From: Neorhizobium populisoli
GTDB lineage: Bacteria > Pseudomonadota > Alphaproteobacteria > Rhizobiales > Rhizobiaceae
Assembly (NCBI RefSeq): GCF_019430945.1
Contig: NZ_JAHYCB010000001.1
Coordinates: 434,001 to 498,000 of the forward strand
Direction: 5' to 3'
Length of the DNA stretch: 64,000 bases
Both the position numbers and the translations under genes were made by a program. Shown one piece after another: positions 38,352-48,195 of the stretch (position 1 is the stretch's first letter; each line of letters opens with the position of its first letter). The notes beneath the pieces are model-generated. The model was not told the origin of the DNA and did no database searches. It worked only from the letters and a program-made list of their open reading frames with translations.

Positions 38352-38371
38352 GCGGACAGAACCCTGTCCGC
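38352..38371 (-). terminator. Terminator-like hairpin between rpsM and rpsK
   Basis: A perfect 8-bp stem (GCGGACAG / CTGTCCGC) is followed on the minus strand by TGTTTTG, within the 112-base spacer. It could attenuate transcription into rpsK-rpoA-rplQ. Confidence 0.45.
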
Positions 38372-38390
38372 TTGCGACGTCCATCCAAAA

Positions 38391-38759
38391 TTACTTCTTC
38401 TTACCTGCGATCGCCTTCGCCGGGCCCTTGCGGGTGCGGGCGTTGGTGTGCGTGCGCTGACCGCGGACCGGGAGGCCACGACGGTGACGCAGGCCGCGGT
38501 AGCAGCCAAGGTCCATCAGACGCTTGATGTTCATCGCGGTTTCGCGACGAAGATCGCCTTCGACCTGATAATCACGGTCGATGGTTTCGCGGATCTGCAG
38601 GACTTCGGAGTCGGTCAGCTGGTGGACGCGCTTGTCAGCGGCCAGACCGGTCTTCTCCATGATTTCCTGTGCGAATTTCGGGCCGATCCCGTGAATGTAG
38701 GTCAGCGCGATGACAACGCGCTTCGCAGTCGGGATGTTGACGCCAGCGATACGTGCCAC
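38391..38759 (-). CDS. rpsM: 30S ribosomal protein S13
   Basis: This 122-residue protein binds the head of 16S rRNA near the P site. [14 protein letters not shown] starts it, [13 protein letters not shown] is the helix-hairpin motif, and the C-terminus [14 protein letters not shown] is basic. The start is a GTG at 38759, preceded by GGAGA. The open frame upstream does not encode conserved sequence. Confidence 0.97.
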   Translation of the reverse strand: MARIAGVNIPTAKRVVIALTYIHGIGPKFAQEIMEKTGLAADKRVHQLTDSEVLQIRETIDRDYQVEGDLRRETAMNIKRLMDLGCYRGLRHRRGLPVRGQRTHTNARTRKGPAKAIAGKKK

Positions 38760-38891
38760 GCCTATTCTCCTTGGTTCCGGTTGCCATCCGGCAAGCGGTA
38801 CTTCTTCCATGAAAGCGACCATCTTGAGCCGCCAGTTCAATACCATACGAGACAGCTCAAAACGATCAGCCCCGGATGCCCTTGCGGAAAT

Positions 38892-38929
38892 CCGCGCCAA
38901 TCGCTCAAACATGTCGCGAGTTGGCGCGG
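38892..38929 (-). repeat. Stable stem-loop in the adk-rpsM spacer
   Basis: Perfect 9-base arms CCGCGCCAA and TTGGCGCGG enclose a second 4-bp stem (TCGC / GCGA), giving a 13-bp helix with one bulge. No U tract follows. It lies in a 237-base spacer, about 130 bases before rpsM. Confidence 0.7.
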
Positions 38930-38996
38930 TGTTTAACGGAATCAGCGTTGAATTGCAACCGCCGACCCCAAGATTCTTTAATAGTTCAATGACGGC

Positions 38997-39581
38997 TCAA
39001 AGAGCCGACAGGATATTTTCGATTTCGCCGGTAACCTGGTCCATCGACGCCATGCCGTCGATGCTCTTCAGCTTGCCCTTGGCATGATAGTAGCCGATCA
39101 GCGGCGCCGTGCTCTTGTAATAGGCACGCAGACGATCGGCGTAGATTTCTGCGTTGTCGTCCTTACGGACCGGCTGGCCGGCGGCGCGGGCTTCTTCCGC
39201 ACGGTGGAGGATGCGGCCGACCATGGCCGAATCGTCAACAGCCAATTCGATCGCAACGTCCAGCGCCAGACCCTTCTGCTTGAGCATCACCTCGACTGCG
39301 TCAGCCTGCACCAAGGTGCGCGGATAACCGTCGAGTATGAAGCCGTTGGCACAATCCGGCTGGTCAATGCGTTCGGAAACGATCGCATTGACGATTTCGT
39401 CGGAAACGAGGTTGCCGGCGTCCATGACAGCCTTGGCGCGCTTGCCGACTTCCGTCTCGGCGGTTACCGCCGCACGCAGCATATCACCCGTGGAGAGCTG
39501 CGGGATGCCGTGCTTCTCCACGATCCGCTGGGCCTGGGTCCCCTTACCCGCGCCCGGCGGTCCTAACAGAATCAGTCTCAT
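38997..39581 (-). CDS. adk: Adenylate kinase (short form)
   Basis: This 194-residue enzyme interconverts ATP+AMP and 2 ADP. The P-loop [11 protein letters not shown] is at 7-17, AMP-binding [10 protein letters not shown] follows, and FILDGYPRT is near 80. It is the short type without the zinc-binding LID extension of the 214-residue form; about 20 residues are missing between [16 protein letters not shown] and the C-terminus, as is normal for alphaproteobacteria. Its ATG overlaps the secY stop by 4 bases. Confidence 0.97.
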   Translation of the reverse strand: MRLILLGPPGAGKGTQAQRIVEKHGIPQLSTGDMLRAAVTAETEVGKRAKAVMDAGNLVSDEIVNAIVSERIDQPDCANGFILDGYPRTLVQADAVEVMLKQKGLALDVAIELAVDDSAMVGRILHRAEEARAAGQPVRKDDNAEIYADRLRAYYKSTAPLIGYYHAKGKLKSIDGMASMDQVTGEIENILSAL

Positions 39582-40918
39582 CGTCCCCTCTTTCCTCCAC
39601 GCAATTTCGACTTCTTGATCAGGCCCTCATACTGCTGAGCAATGAGGTGTCCCTGAATCTGCGCAACCGTATCAAGGGTTACACTCACGATGATCAAAAG
39701 CGAAGTACCACCAAGGGCTAATGGCACGCCGGTGCGGGCCACCAGGAATTCCGGCAGAATGCAGACGACGACAAGGTAGATCGCGCCGATGACCGTGATC
39801 CGGGTCAGCACATAATCGATATACTCAGCGGTACGCTCGCCCGGACGGATGCCCGGAATGAAGCCGCCATGCTTCTTCAGGTTATCGGCCGTGTCCTTCG
39901 GATTGAAGACGATAGCCGTGTAGAAGAAGGCGAAGAAGGCGATCAGCAGGCCGTAAAGCAGCATGAACAGCGGCTGGCCGTGGCCGAGCGACGAGATGAT
40001 CGCGGTCGCCCAGCTGGGAAGTTCGCTATTGCCGGCAAAACCCGCAGCAGTCGCCGGCAGAAGCAGCAGCGAGGACGCGAAGATCGCCGGAATGACGCCA
40101 GACGTGTTGAGTTTCAGCGGAAGGTGCGACGTATCGCCCTGGAACATGCGGTTGCCAACTTGACGCTTCGGATACTGGATCAACAGACGGCGCTGGGCGC
40201 GTTCGACGAAGACGATCAGTGCAATGACGATGATCGCAACGATGAGAACTGTGAGAATCAGTGCCGTCGGCAGAGCGCCGGTGCGGCCCAGTTCCAGCGT
40301 ACCGGCGAGCGCGGTCGGAAGACCTGCGGCGATACCGGAGAAAATGATCAGCGAGATGCCGTTGCCGATGCCGCGCGAGGTGATCTGCTCGCCGAGCCAC
40401 ATCAGGAACATGGTGCCGCCAAGCAGCGTCACGACAGTGGAAAGCTTGAAGAACCAGCCCGGATCGAGAACGAGACCGTTGCCGCTCTCGAGGCCGGCCG
40501 CGATACCATAGGCCTGCAGCGTGCCGAGAAGGACGGTACCGTAACGGGTGTACTGGTTGATGATCTTGCGGCCCTGTTCGCCTTCCTTCTTGAGGTTTTC
40601 AAGCGAGGGAACGACCGAAGTCATCAGCTGCACAATGATCGATGCGGAAATGTAAGGCATGATGCCGAGCGCGAAGATCGCCATGCGCTCGACGGCGCCG
40701 CCCGAAAACATGTTGAAGAGGCCGAGGATGCCGCCGGCCTGGCCGCGGAAGGCCTGCGCATACGCTTCGGGGTTCAAGCCCGGAAGCGGGATATGCGTGC
40801 CGAGGCGGTAAACGAGGAGAGCAGCAAGCGTGAACCACAGCCGCTTCTTGAGATCCTCTGCCTTGGCGAAGGTGGAAAAATTCAGATTGGAGGCAAGTTG
40901 TTCCGCTGCAGACGCCAT
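39578..40918 (-). CDS. secY: Preprotein translocase subunit SecY
   Basis: This 446-residue channel-forming subunit of the Sec translocon has about ten transmembrane helices. Family signatures are [16 protein letters not shown] at the first helix, [12 protein letters not shown], and the C-terminal RGGKRGR. The start at 40918 (MASAAEQL) is chosen by family alignment from memory; a short upstream extension is not conserved. It is preceded by a 248-base spacer with a terminator-like hairpin. Confidence 0.98.
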   Translation of the reverse strand: MASAAEQLASNLNFSTFAKAEDLKKRLWFTLAALLVYRLGTHIPLPGLNPEAYAQAFRGQAGGILGLFNMFSGGAVERMAIFALGIMPYISASIIVQLMTSVVPSLENLKKEGEQGRKIINQYTRYGTVLLGTLQAYGIAAGLESGNGLVLDPGWFFKLSTVVTLLGGTMFLMWLGEQITSRGIGNGISLIIFSGIAAGLPTALAGTLELGRTGALPTALILTVLIVAIIVIALIVFVERAQRRLLIQYPKRQVGNRMFQGDTSHLPLKLNTSGVIPAIFASSLLLLPATAAGFAGNSELPSWATAIISSLGHGQPLFMLLYGLLIAFFAFFYTAIVFNPKDTADNLKKHGGFIPGIRPGERTAEYIDYVLTRITVIGAIYLVVVCILPEFLVARTGVPLALGGTSLLIIVSVTLDTVAQIQGHLIAQQYEGLIKKSKLRGGKRGR

Positions 40919-41124
40919 GCAATTCTCCGCCCGACCCATTCTCCGGCGGCGGGGAAAGTGCCTGGTCCGGAAAGTCGTCTAACAATTCTGGTTCAAAAAA
41001 CCGGGCGCGGAGATTGCGAAAGCAACCGGATGCCTCACCCTGTTTTCCGTATGATCCCGGCCAGCTGGTACCTGGTGAAAGTCCGGTGGACCGAATGGAT
41101 CGTGAGGCTCACATATGGAGATAA

Positions 41125-41157
41125 AATCGCCCGGTGTGAAGCTCAAACCGGGCGATT
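41125..41157 (-). terminator. Terminator-like hairpin between rplO and secY
   Basis: An 11-bp perfect stem (AATCGCCCGGT / ACCGGGCGATT) with an 11-base loop is followed by TT on the minus strand, giving a TTTT run at its foot. It begins 9 bases after the rplO stop. It probably ends or attenuates the spc transcript ahead of secY. Confidence 0.7.
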
Positions 41158-41166
41158 CTAAACGAT

Positions 41167-41649
41167 TTATTCTGCGGCAGATTCAGCAGCTACGACGAGC
41201 AGCTTGATCGAGCCACCGCTCTTTTCGATCTTCTCGACGGCAGCCTTGGAGGCGCCGGCGACTTCGATCGAAACCTTTGCCGTCAGCTCGCCGTCGGCGA
41301 GGATACGGACACCGTCCTTCGGGCGACGGATGACGCCGGCTGCCTTGAGGGCGGCTGCGTCAACGGTTGCCTTGGCATCCAGCTTGCCGGCATCGATCGC
41401 GGTCTGGATACGGCCGAGCGATACGGTTGCGTATTCAGACTTGAAGATGTTGGTGAAGCCGCGCTTCGGCAGGCGACGGTAGATGGGCATCTGACCGCCT
41501 TCGAAGCCGTTGATGGCAACGCCCGAACGAGCCTTCTGACCCTTGACGCCGCGACCACCGGTCTTGCCCTTGCCGGAACCGATACCGCGACCTACGCGGA
41601 TACGGTCCTTGGACGAACCTTCGTTGTCCTTGATCTCATTGAGTTTCAT
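41167..41649 (-). CDS. rplO: 50S ribosomal protein L15
   Basis: This 160-residue protein begins [20 protein letters not shown], with the Gly-rich [22 protein letters not shown] segment that extends into the rRNA core. [17 protein letters not shown] follows. The start at 41649 is the conserved methionine. It lies 10 bases after rpmD. Confidence 0.97.
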   Translation of the reverse strand: MKLNEIKDNEGSSKDRIRVGRGIGSGKGKTGGRGVKGQKARSGVAINGFEGGQMPIYRRLPKRGFTNIFKSEYATVSLGRIQTAIDAGKLDAKATVDAAALKAAGVIRRPKDGVRILADGELTAKVSIEVAGASKAAVEKIEKSGGSIKLLVVAAESAAE

Positions 41650-41659
41650 GGTCAAATCC

Positions 41660-41869
41660 TCACTTCTCGTCAACGACGCGGACGAGATGCTGGACAGCGC
41701 GGATCATGCCACGAACGGAAGGGGTATCTTCCAGAGTGCTGGTCCGGTGCAGCTTGTTGAGGCCGAGACCGATCAGCGTTGCACGCTGTACGGCCGGGCG
41801 GCGGATGGGGCTGCCGGTCTGTTGAACGGTAACCGTCTTTGCTTCTGTCTTCTTCGTAGCCTTAGCCAT
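41660..41869 (-). CDS. rpmD: 50S ribosomal protein L30
   Basis: This 69-residue protein carries [13 protein letters not shown] and [14 protein letters not shown], the L30 core, and ends [11 protein letters not shown]. It sits between rpsE and rplO, as in the spc operons of most bacteria. Confidence 0.97.
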   Translation of the reverse strand: MAKATKKTEAKTVTVQQTGSPIRRPAVQRATLIGLGLNKLHRTSTLEDTPSVRGMIRAVQHLVRVVDEK

Positions 41870-41883
41870 GAGTCAGGTCCCTC

Positions 41884-42453
41884 TTATTCTTCCGCGGCAT
41901 TGCCGGAAGCGGCGCGGCGAGCCTGAAGCGTTGCATACTTGATGCCGCGCTGTGCTGCTACGTCCTTCGGGTGTACCTGGTGCTTCAGAGCGTCGAAGGT
42001 AGCGCGAACCATGTTGTAAGGGTTCGAGGAACCGGTCGACTTGGCGACGACGTCATGCATGCCGAGGGTTTCGAAGACAGCGCGCATCGGGCCGCCTGCG
42101 ATGATACCCGTACCGGCCTTGGCCGAGCGCAGCAGAACCTTGCCGGCGCCGTGACGGCCATTGACGTCGTGATGCAGCGTACGGCCGTCGCGCAGCGGTA
42201 CGAAGATCAGGTCGCGCTTGGCGGATTCGGTCGCCTTGCGGATGGCTTCCGGCACTTCACGTGCCTTGCCATGGCCGAAGCCGACGCGGCCCTTCTGGTC
42301 GCCGACGACGACGAGAGCTGCGAAACCGAAGCGACGGCCGCCCTTGACGACCTTGGCGACGCGATTAATTGCTACGAGCTTGTCAACGAATTCGCTGTCG
42401 CGCTCTTCACGGGCCTGGCGGTCTTCGCGCTGGCCCTTTCTTTCCTGTGCCAT
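41884..42453 (-). CDS. rpsE: 30S ribosomal protein S5
   Basis: This 189-residue protein contains [20 protein letters not shown] (double-stranded RNA-binding domain), [12 protein letters not shown] and the C-terminal [14 protein letters not shown]5 contributes to decoding accuracy; spectinomycin contacts lie in the loop after VVKGG. It is preceded by an unusual 206-base spacer after rplR. The start at 42453 is set by the S5 N-terminus. Confidence 0.97.
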   Translation of the reverse strand: MAQERKGQREDRQAREERDSEFVDKLVAINRVAKVVKGGRRFGFAALVVVGDQKGRVGFGHGKAREVPEAIRKATESAKRDLIFVPLRDGRTLHHDVNGRHGAGKVLLRSAKAGTGIIAGGPMRAVFETLGMHDVVAKSTGSSNPYNMVRATFDALKHQVHPKDVAAQRGIKYATLQARRAASGNAAEE

Positions 42454-42615
42454 TGTCCTTGTCCTTTTTCTTTTGCGGGTGGAACGGCAGGTTAACCCAA
42501 TGAAGCAGATCGAACTTTTCGTTCTGATCGGCTCCGTCTTATTCCAAGCGATCCCAGGAAATTTCCCGGCATTGCGACGGAATCCGGAAATTCCGGAAGG
42601 TGCGGCGAACCGCAA

Positions 42616-42654
42616 TTCGCCCGACCCTCCCCTTCACGGGAAAGATCGGGCGAA
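42616..42654 (-). repeat. Inverted repeat in the rplR-rpsE spacer
   Basis: Perfect 9-base arms TTCGCCCGA and TCGGGCGAA with a 21-base loop lie just after the rplR stop. There is no clear U tract, so it may stabilise the rplR transcript or end it with help. Confidence 0.6.
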
Positions 42655-42659
42655 ATTTC

Positions 42660-43022
42660 TTAGAAGCTCAGACCGCCTTCGCGGGCAGCTTCGGCAAGTG
42701 CCTTGATACGGCCGTGATAGATGAAGGCGCCGCGATCGAACACGACTTCCTTCACGCCAGCCTTTTCGGCACGCTCGGCGACCAGCTTGCCGACGGCAGC
42801 AGCAGCTGCAACGTCAGCACCGGTCTTGAGCGAGGTGCGCAGACCTGCGTCGAGGGTCGAAGCGGCAGCAAGCGTGCGGCCGGCGACATCGTCGATGATC
42901 TGAACGTAGATGTTCTTCGAGGAGCGGTGAACCGACAGACGCGGACGGCCGTTTGCGACCTTCTTGATCTGGCGGCGAACACGGCTCGCACGCTTGGTGA
43001 GTGCTTCTTTACGAGTTGCCAT
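42660..43022 (-). CDS. rplR: 50S ribosomal protein L18
   Basis: This 120-residue protein binds 5S r[24 protein letters not shown] and [19 protein letters not shown] are the L18 hallmarks. It ends [13 protein letters not shown] and starts 12 bases after rplF. Confidence 0.97.
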   Translation of the reverse strand: MATRKEALTKRASRVRRQIKKVANGRPRLSVHRSSKNIYVQIIDDVAGRTLAAASTLDAGLRTSLKTGADVAAAAAVGKLVAERAEKAGVKEVVFDRGAFIYHGRIKALAEAAREGGLSF

Positions 43023-43034
43023 GATTCCGCGTCC

Positions 43035-43568
43035 TTACTTCTTCTTGCCTTCCTTGCGGACGATCCGTTCCTCAGCGTACTTGACGCCTTTGCCCTTGTA
43101 GGGCTCGGGACCACGGTATTCGCGGATTTCCGCGGCTACCTGACCGACCTGCTGCTTGTTGATGCCGGAGATGACGATTTCCGTCGGCTTCGGCACGGCA
43201 ATGGTGATGCCCTGCGGGGCTTCATAAACCACGTCGTGGGAAAAGCCGAGCTGCAGCTGCAGGTTCTTGCCCTGCAGTGATGCGCGGTAACCGACGCCGT
43301 TGATTTCGAGCTTGCGTTCGAAACCGTCCTTAACACCCTTGAAGATGTTCTCGATCATCGTGCGGGACATGCCCCACTTGGAACGAGCATCCTTGGTCTG
43401 GCTGACCGGGGCGACCGAAACAGAGTTGTTTTCGAAGCCGAGCTTGATTTCGTCGTTGGCGACGAAAAACAGCTCGCCCTTCGGGCCCTTTGCGGTGACC
43501 TTCTGGCCATCGACGGTCGCCGTCACACCTGCCGGAACCTGGACGGCTTTTTTACCGATACGAGACAT
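43035..43568 (-). CDS. rplF: 50S ribosomal protein L6
   Basis: This 177-residue protein starts [15 protein letters not shown], with two homologous beta domains. The second carries the signature [14 protein letters not shown]. It binds near the sarcin-ricin loop. Confidence 0.98.
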   Translation of the reverse strand: MSRIGKKAVQVPAGVTATVDGQKVTAKGPKGELFFVANDEIKLGFENNSVSVAPVSQTKDARSKWGMSRTMIENIFKGVKDGFERKLEINGVGYRASLQGKNLQLQLGFSHDVVYEAPQGITIAVPKPTEIVISGINKQQVGQVAAEIREYRGPEPYKGKGVKYAEERIVRKEGKKK

Positions 43569-43611
43569 TTTTAATCCTGTCTGTCCGTTATGGAGTTCCC
43601 CTGCTCTGATC

Positions 43612-44010
43612 TTAGAAGACCGAGCAGAGAACCTCGCCGCCTACGTTCTGTTCGCGAGCCTGGTGATCGGCCATCACACCCTTCGGAGTCGAAAGGATAG
43701 TGATACCGAGGCCGTTAAACACCTGCGGAATGGACTTGACCGAGACATAAACTCGGCGGCCCGGCTTGGACACGCGGCCGATCTCGCGGATCACCGACGC
43801 GCCTTCATAGTACTTGAGTTCGATTTCGATCTCGGCCTTGCCGTTACCGTAATCGATTTCCGAATAACCGCGGATGTAGCCTTCAGCCTGCAGAACGTCG
43901 AGAACGCGTGCACGCAGCTTGGAAGCAGGCGTGGAAACGGTCGACTTGCGGCGGGCTGCGCCGTTGCGGATACGGGTGAGCATATCGCCCAAGGGATCAG
44001 TCATGGTCAT
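43612..44010 (-). CDS. rpsH: 30S ribosomal protein S8
   Basis: This 132-residue protein shows [13 protein letters not shown] and the C-terminal [20 protein letters not shown]. In E. coli S8 represses the spc operon by binding its mRNA. ATG 44004 is an alternative start (MTDPLGDM). Confidence 0.97.
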   Translation of the reverse strand: MTMTDPLGDMLTRIRNGAARRKSTVSTPASKLRARVLDVLQAEGYIRGYSEIDYGNGKAEIEIELKYYEGASVIREIGRVSKPGRRVYVSVKSIPQVFNGLGITILSTPKGVMADHQAREQNVGGEVLCSVF

Positions 44011-44022
44011 CTAACGATCTCC

Positions 44023-44328
44023 TTACCAGCTCGACTTAACAATGCCCGGCACCTTGCCGAGATTGCCCAGCTCACGAAGCGCGATACGCGACATCTTGAG
44101 CTTGCGATAGAAAGCGCGCGGACGACCGGTGACTTCGCAACGGTTGCGGATACGCGTCTTCGAGCCATCGCGCGAAAGCGAGGCGAGCTTGATAGTTGCC
44201 TTGAACCGCTCTTCGATCGGAAGTTCCTGGTTCATGATGGTCGCCTTCAGGACTGCACGCTTGGCAGCCTGGTTGGCAACGGTCTTGCGGCGGCGCTTGT
44301 TCTTTTCAACTGCGCTGGTCTTCGCCAT
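44023..44328 (-). CDS. rpsN: 30S ribosomal protein S14
   Basis: This 101-residue protein is of the zinc-free long type: the [21 protein letters not shown] block is present, but there is no CxxC pair. [14 protein letters not shown] starts it. It forms part of the 30S head. Confidence 0.97.
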   Translation of the reverse strand: MAKTSAVEKNKRRRKTVANQAAKRAVLKATIMNQELPIEERFKATIKLASLSRDGSKTRIRNRCEVTGRPRAFYRKLKMSRIALRELGNLGKVPGIVKSSW

Positions 44329-44361
44329 ATCGGAGTTCCTTTTTAACGCTCGTCGTTACGG

Positions 44362-44919
44362 TTACTGGCGGAACGGGAAGTTGAACTCTTTCAGAAGAGC
44401 CCGTGCTTCGTCGTCCTTGGTAGCCGTCGTGCAAACGATGATGTCCATGCCCCACATCTGATCAACCTTGTCGTAGTTGATCTCAGGGAACACGATGTGT
44501 TCCTTGAGGCCCATGGCGAAGTTGCCACGGCCGTCAAAGGACTTCGGGTTCAGGCCGCGGAAGTCGCGAACGCGCGGAAGCGCGATGTTGATCAGGCGAT
44601 CCATGAATTCGTACATGCGGGCGCCGCGCAGGGTAACCTTCGCGCCGATCGGCATGTGTTCGCGAACCTTGAAGCCTGCAATCGAGTTGCGGGCCTTCGT
44701 GATGACCGGCTTCTGGCCGGCGATCGCTGCAAGGTCGGCAGCTGCGACAGTGGGCTTCTTGGAGTCGGCGGTAGCTTCGCCCACGCCCATGTTGATGACG
44801 ATCTTGTCCAGCTTGGGGATCATCATGTCGTTTGCGTAGGAGAACTGCTCCTTCAACGCGGCGCGGATGCGCGCGTTGTAGTCTGCCTTGAGCCGCGGCT
44901 CATACTTTGCCTCAGCCAT
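44362..44919 (-). CDS. rplE: 50S ribosomal protein L5
   Basis: This 185-residue protein contains [11 protein letters not shown] near 45 and [13 protein letters not shown], and ends [15 protein letters not shown]. It binds 5S rRNA. Its start overlaps the rplX stop by 8 bases. Confidence 0.98.
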   Translation of the reverse strand: MAEAKYEPRLKADYNARIRAALKEQFSYANDMMIPKLDKIVINMGVGEATADSKKPTVAAADLAAIAGQKPVITKARNSIAGFKVREHMPIGAKVTLRGARMYEFMDRLINIALPRVRDFRGLNPKSFDGRGNFAMGLKEHIVFPEINYDKVDQMWGMDIIVCTTATKDDEARALLKEFNFPFRQ

Positions 44920-45220
44920 CGATCACATCTCCCGTACGCTTGGCGACACGCACCTTCTTGCCGTCGACGACGGAGAAGCCAACGCGGGTCGGCTTGCCGT
45001 CTTTCGCGACGATCGCGATGTTCGACAGATGAATGGACGCTTCCTTGTTGATGATGCCGGCTTCCTGCGTCTGAGACTGACGCTGGTGGCGCTTCACCAT
45101 GTTGATGCCACGCACGAATGCGCGATCTTCCTTAGGCATGACCTGGAGAACTTCGCCGGTACGGCCCTTGTCCTTGCCTGCCAATACGACGACGTTGTCG
45201 CCCTTCTTGATCTTGTTCAT
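44912..45220 (-). CDS. rplX: 50S ribosomal protein L24
   Basis: This 102-residue protein begins [20 protein letters not shown], the KOW motif, and continues [16 protein letters not shown]. It starts assembly of the large subunit. Confidence 0.97.
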   Translation of the reverse strand: MNKIKKGDNVVVLAGKDKGRTGEVLQVMPKEDRAFVRGINMVKRHQRQSQTQEAGIINKEASIHLSNIAIVAKDGKPTRVGFSVVDGKKVRVAKRTGDVIDG

Positions 45221-45235
45221 GTGTCCCGCTCCCTC

Positions 45236-45604
45236 TTACAGAACTTCCGGAGCCAGCGAGATGATCTTCATATGGTTCTTGGCGCGAAGTTCGCGCGGAA
45301 CCGGTCCGAAGATACGGGTGCCGATCGGCTCTTTCTTGTTGTCGATGAGAACCGCTGCGTTGTTATCGAAGCGGATGACGCTGCCGTCCGGACGACGGAT
45401 GTCCTTGGCGGTACGCACAACTACCGCCTTCATCACGTCACCCTTCTTGACGCGGCCGCGCGGGATAGCTTCCTTGATCGAAACGACGATAACGTCGCCG
45501 ATCGAAGCATACTTGCGCTTGGAGCCGCCCAGCACCTTGATGCACATGACACGACGTGCGCCGGAATTATCCGCCACGTCGAGGTTTGTTTGCATCTGAA
45601 TCAT
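45236..45604 (-). CDS. rplN: 50S ribosomal protein L14
   Basis: This 122-residue protein begins [19 protein letters not shown] and has [17 protein letters not shown]. It is the first gene of the spc operon, preceded by a 245-base spacer with hairpins and a candidate promoter rather than the usual tight junction. Confidence 0.98.
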   Translation of the reverse strand: MIQMQTNLDVADNSGARRVMCIKVLGGSKRKYASIGDVIVVSIKEAIPRGRVKKGDVMKAVVVRTAKDIRRPDGSVIRFDNNAAVLIDNKKEPIGTRIFGPVPRELRAKNHMKIISLAPEVL

Positions 45605-45676
45605 GTCAGGTCGCCTTTTTCTAATGAACCGGAGCGACCGGGCGTCAGAAACGCTCGGAGCCGGCTATGGACAGAA

Positions 45677-45705
45677 TTTCATGTGCGCGGGTGGGGTCTT
45701 GCCAA
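45677..45705 (-). promoter_or_regulatory. Candidate promoter of the spc operon
   Basis: On the minus strand TTGGCA (45700-45705) is followed after 17 bases by ATGAAA (45677-45682), upstream of rplN and downstream of the terminator-like hairpin. The -10 element is weak, so this is tentative. Confidence 0.3.
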
Positions 45706-45740
45706 GGTGGTTTCCTTAAAAGGACCTTCCCTGCGCTCAA

Positions 45741-45769
45741 AGCAAAAGAACGCTCGTTGCCGAGCGTTC
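45741..45769 (-). terminator. Intrinsic terminator at the S10/spc boundary
   Basis: A perfect 9-bp stem (GAACGCTCG / CGAGCGTTC) closed by a GCAA tetraloop is followed on the minus strand by TTTTGCTTT. It ends the rpsQ transcript or acts as an attenuator ahead of rplN. Confidence 0.85.
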
Positions 45770-45836
45770 CACGCCAGTGGCGTGCTTCTTACAGGATTCT
45801 GTGCCGGACGCAAGGCCCAAAGCCCCTGCCCGGCAC
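45770..45836 (-). repeat. Two further hairpins upstream of the S10/spc terminator
   Basis: On the minus strand, GTGCCGG / CCGGCAC arms (45801-45836) and CACGCC / GGCGTG arms (45770-45784) stand in series between the rpsQ stop and the terminator. Confidence 0.65.
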
Positions 45837-45849
45837 AAAACTGTATTAA

Positions 45850-46086
45850 TTAGGCCTGGGCGGAGATAACCGTCCAGGTCTTGTCCTTGGAGATCGGTGC
45901 GCATTCCTCGATGGAAACGATATCACCTACCTTGTACTGGTTGTTTTCGTCATGCGCCTTGTACTTCTTCGAACGGCGGACCGTCTTCTGAAGCAGCGGA
46001 TGCGCGAAGCGGCGCTCGACGCGGACAACAACGGTCTTCTCGTTCTTGTCGGAAACGACTACGCCCTGCAGAATGCGTTTCGGCAT
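45850..46086 (-). CDS. rpsQ: 30S ribosomal protein S17
   Basis: This 78-residue protein has [21 protein letters not shown] and an [13 protein letters not shown]-terminal block. It is the last gene of the S10 operon; its stop is followed by the 245-base structured spacer. Confidence 0.97.
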   Translation of the reverse strand: MPKRILQGVVVSDKNEKTVVVRVERRFAHPLLQKTVRRSKKYKAHDENNQYKVGDIVSIEECAPISKDKTWTVISAQA

Positions 46087-46097
46087 ATTATTCTTCC

Positions 46098-46298
46098 TTA
46101 GGCCTTGGCTTCTGCCGCCTTCTGGCGGGCAATGGTTTTCACGCGAGCGATGTCCTTGCGAACTTCGTTGATGCGCGAGGACTTTTCGAGCTGACCGGTG
46201 GCCTTCTGGAAGCGCAGGTTGAACTGCTCCTTCTTCAGGTCGCCAAGCTTGTCCTTGAGCTGATCGGCGGTGAGGCCGCGAACGTCTTCGGCTTTCAT
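46098..46298 (-). CDS. rpmC: 50S ribosomal protein L29
   Basis: This 66-residue, two-helix protein has [20 protein letters not shown] and [16 protein letters not shown]. It sits next to the polypeptide exit, where trigger factor docks on neighbouring L23. Confidence 0.97.
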   Translation of the reverse strand: MKAEDVRGLTADQLKDKLGDLKKEQFNLRFQKATGQLEKSSRINEVRKDIARVKTIARQKAAEAKA

Positions 46299-46310
46299 CT
46301 TGCCTTCTCC

Positions 46311-46724
46311 TTACTCTGCGATGCGCTGTACGAAGCGCGTCTTAACCGAGAGCTTGGCGGCGCCGAGAGTGAGGGCCTCGCGAGCGAGTTCCTCCGGAAC
46401 ACCATCGATCTCGAACATCATACGACCGGGCTTGACCTTGCACGCCCAGTATTCGACGCCGCCCTTACCTTTACCCATACGCACTTCGGTCGGCTTGGCG
46501 GTGACCGGAACGTCCGGAAACACGCGGATCCAGACACGACCGGCGCGCTTCATGGCACGCGTGATCGCGCGGCGGGCCGCCTCGATCTCGCGGGCGTTGA
46601 CGCGGTTGGGTTCCAGCGACTTCAGGCCGAATTCGCCGAAAGCCAGGTCGAAGCCGCCCTTGGCCACACCCTTGATGCGACCCTTGAACTGCTTGCGGTA
46701 CTTGGTACGCTTTGGCTGCAACAT
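46311..46724 (-). CDS. rplP: 50S ribosomal protein L16
   Basis: This 137-residue protein starts [16 protein letters not shown] and contains [21 protein letters not shown] and the [11 protein letters not shown] loop. It lies near the A-site and peptidyl-transferase centre. Confidence 0.98.
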   Translation of the reverse strand: MLQPKRTKYRKQFKGRIKGVAKGGFDLAFGEFGLKSLEPNRVNAREIEAARRAITRAMKRAGRVWIRVFPDVPVTAKPTEVRMGKGKGGVEYWACKVKPGRMMFEIDGVPEELAREALTLGAAKLSVKTRFVQRIAE

Positions 46725-46762
46725 TTTATTACTTCTCCGAGCTTATCTTTCGCCAGCGTTGA

Positions 46763-47509
46763 TCAAGCGTTTTCGCGTTCGCGACGGCGATCACCACGGT
46801 CGCCACGATCGCCGCGTTCACGGCTTGCGGGACCCTGTGCATCACCTTCCATCGCACGACGCTCAGAAGCCATCGGATCGTGCTCAAGGATTTCGCCCTT
46901 GAAGATCCAGACCTTGATGCCGCAGATGCCGAATGCGGTTTCGGCTTCAGCCGTACCGTAGTCGATGTCTGCACGCAGCGTGTGAAGCGGAACGCGACCT
47001 TCGCGGTACCATTCCGTACGGGCGATTTCTGCACCACCGAGACGGCCGGCGCAGGTGATCTTGATGCCTTCTGCACCGAGACGCATGGCCGACTGAACGG
47101 CACGCTTCATCGCACGGCGGAAAGCCACGCGGCGCTCGAGCTGCTGGGCGATCGACTGGGCGACGAGCGTCGAGTCGATTTCCGGCTTGCGCACTTCAAC
47201 GATGTTGAGGTGCGTTTCCGAGTTGGTCATCGTGGAAAGCGTCTTGCGAAGCTTTTCGATGTCTGCACCCTTCTTGCCGATGATCAGACCCGGGCGAGCC
47301 GAGTGGATCGTGACGCGGCACTTCTTGTGCGGACGCTCGATGACGACCTTGGCGATACCGGCCTGCTTGAGTTCCTTCATCAGGTAGGCGCGGATCTTCA
47401 GGTCTTCGTGGAGCAGCTGGCCGTATTCGGCATTGTCGGCGAACCAACGGCTGTCCCAGGTACGGTTAATGCCGAGGCGGAAGCCGATCGGATTAATTTT
47501 CTGGCCCAT
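46763..47509 (-). CDS. rpsC: 30S ribosomal protein S3
   Basis: This 248-residue protein contains [14 protein letters not shown], a KH domain ([16 protein letters not shown] near 72), and the C-terminal domain [19 protein letters not shown] block. The tail is extended and low-complexity ([15 protein letters not shown]), rich in RGD repeats that E. coli S3 (233 residues) lacks. The start overlaps the rplV stop by one base. Confidence 0.97.
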   Translation of the reverse strand: MGQKINPIGFRLGINRTWDSRWFADNAEYGQLLHEDLKIRAYLMKELKQAGIAKVVIERPHKKCRVTIHSARPGLIIGKKGADIEKLRKTLSTMTNSETHLNIVEVRKPEIDSTLVAQSIAQQLERRVAFRRAMKRAVQSAMRLGAEGIKITCAGRLGGAEIARTEWYREGRVPLHTLRADIDYGTAEAETAFGICGIKVWIFKGEILEHDPMASERRAMEGDAQGPASRERGDRGDRGDRRRERENA

Positions 47510-47898
47510 TATGCGGCCTCCCCTTTTTCCTCGACTTCGCGAACGACGATCGTCAGATGCGCGAACGGCTTTTCGATGCGCGATGCACGGCCGCGGCCAC
47601 GAGCGTGGAAGCGCTTCATCACGATCGACTTGCCGACGTATGCTTCTGCAACGACCAGGCTGTCGACATCGAGGTCATGGTTGTTTTCGGCGTTTGCGAT
47701 AGCAGACTCGAGGGTCTTCTTCACGGTGCCGGCGATACGCTTGCGGGAGAACTCGAGTTCGGCGAGCGCGCGATCCACCTTCTTGCCGCGGATGAGAGCG
47801 GCAACGAGGTTCAGCTTCTGGGGGCTGACGCGGAGCGTGCGCGCAACTGCCTGCGCCTCGTTGTCCTTCAGCCGGCGTTCGGTCTTAGCCTTCGCCAT
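47509..47898 (-). CDS. rplV: 50S ribosomal protein L22
   Basis: This 129-residue protein has the [17 protein letters not shown] helix and a C-terminal hairpin ([15 protein letters not shown]) that lines the exit tunnel, a known site of macrolide effects. It starts 2 bases after rpsS ends. Confidence 0.97.
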   Translation of the reverse strand: MAKAKTERRLKDNEAQAVARTLRVSPQKLNLVAALIRGKKVDRALAELEFSRKRIAGTVKKTLESAIANAENNHDLDVDSLVVAEAYVGKSIVMKRFHARGRGRASRIEKPFAHLTIVVREVEEKGEAA

Positions 47899-47900
47899 GA

Positions 47901-48179
47901 TTACTTCCTCTTCGCCTTCTTGTCCGCGCCGTGACCGTAATAGGTACGGGTGGGAGCGAATTCACCGAACTTATGTCCGACCATGTCTTCGTTGACGCCG
48001 ACCGGAATATGCTTCGAACCGTTGTAGACGCCAAACGTCAAACCAACGAACTGCGGCAAGATCGTGGAGCGACGGCTCCAGATCTTGATGACTTCTGCAC
48101 GTCCGCCTTCGCGCACCTTCTCAGCCTTCTTGAGAAGATAGCCGTCAACAAACGGACCTTTCCATACTGAACGAGCCAT
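47901..48179 (-). CDS. rpsS: 30S ribosomal protein S19
   Basis: This 92-residue protein begins [18 protein letters not shown] and has [21 protein letters not shown]. It binds the 30S head with S13. Confidence 0.98.
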   Translation of the reverse strand: MARSVWKGPFVDGYLLKKAEKVREGGRAEVIKIWSRRSTILPQFVGLTFGVYNGSKHIPVGVNEDMVGHKFGEFAPTRTYYGHGADKKAKRK

Positions 48180-48195
48180 TGAACGACTTCCTCTC

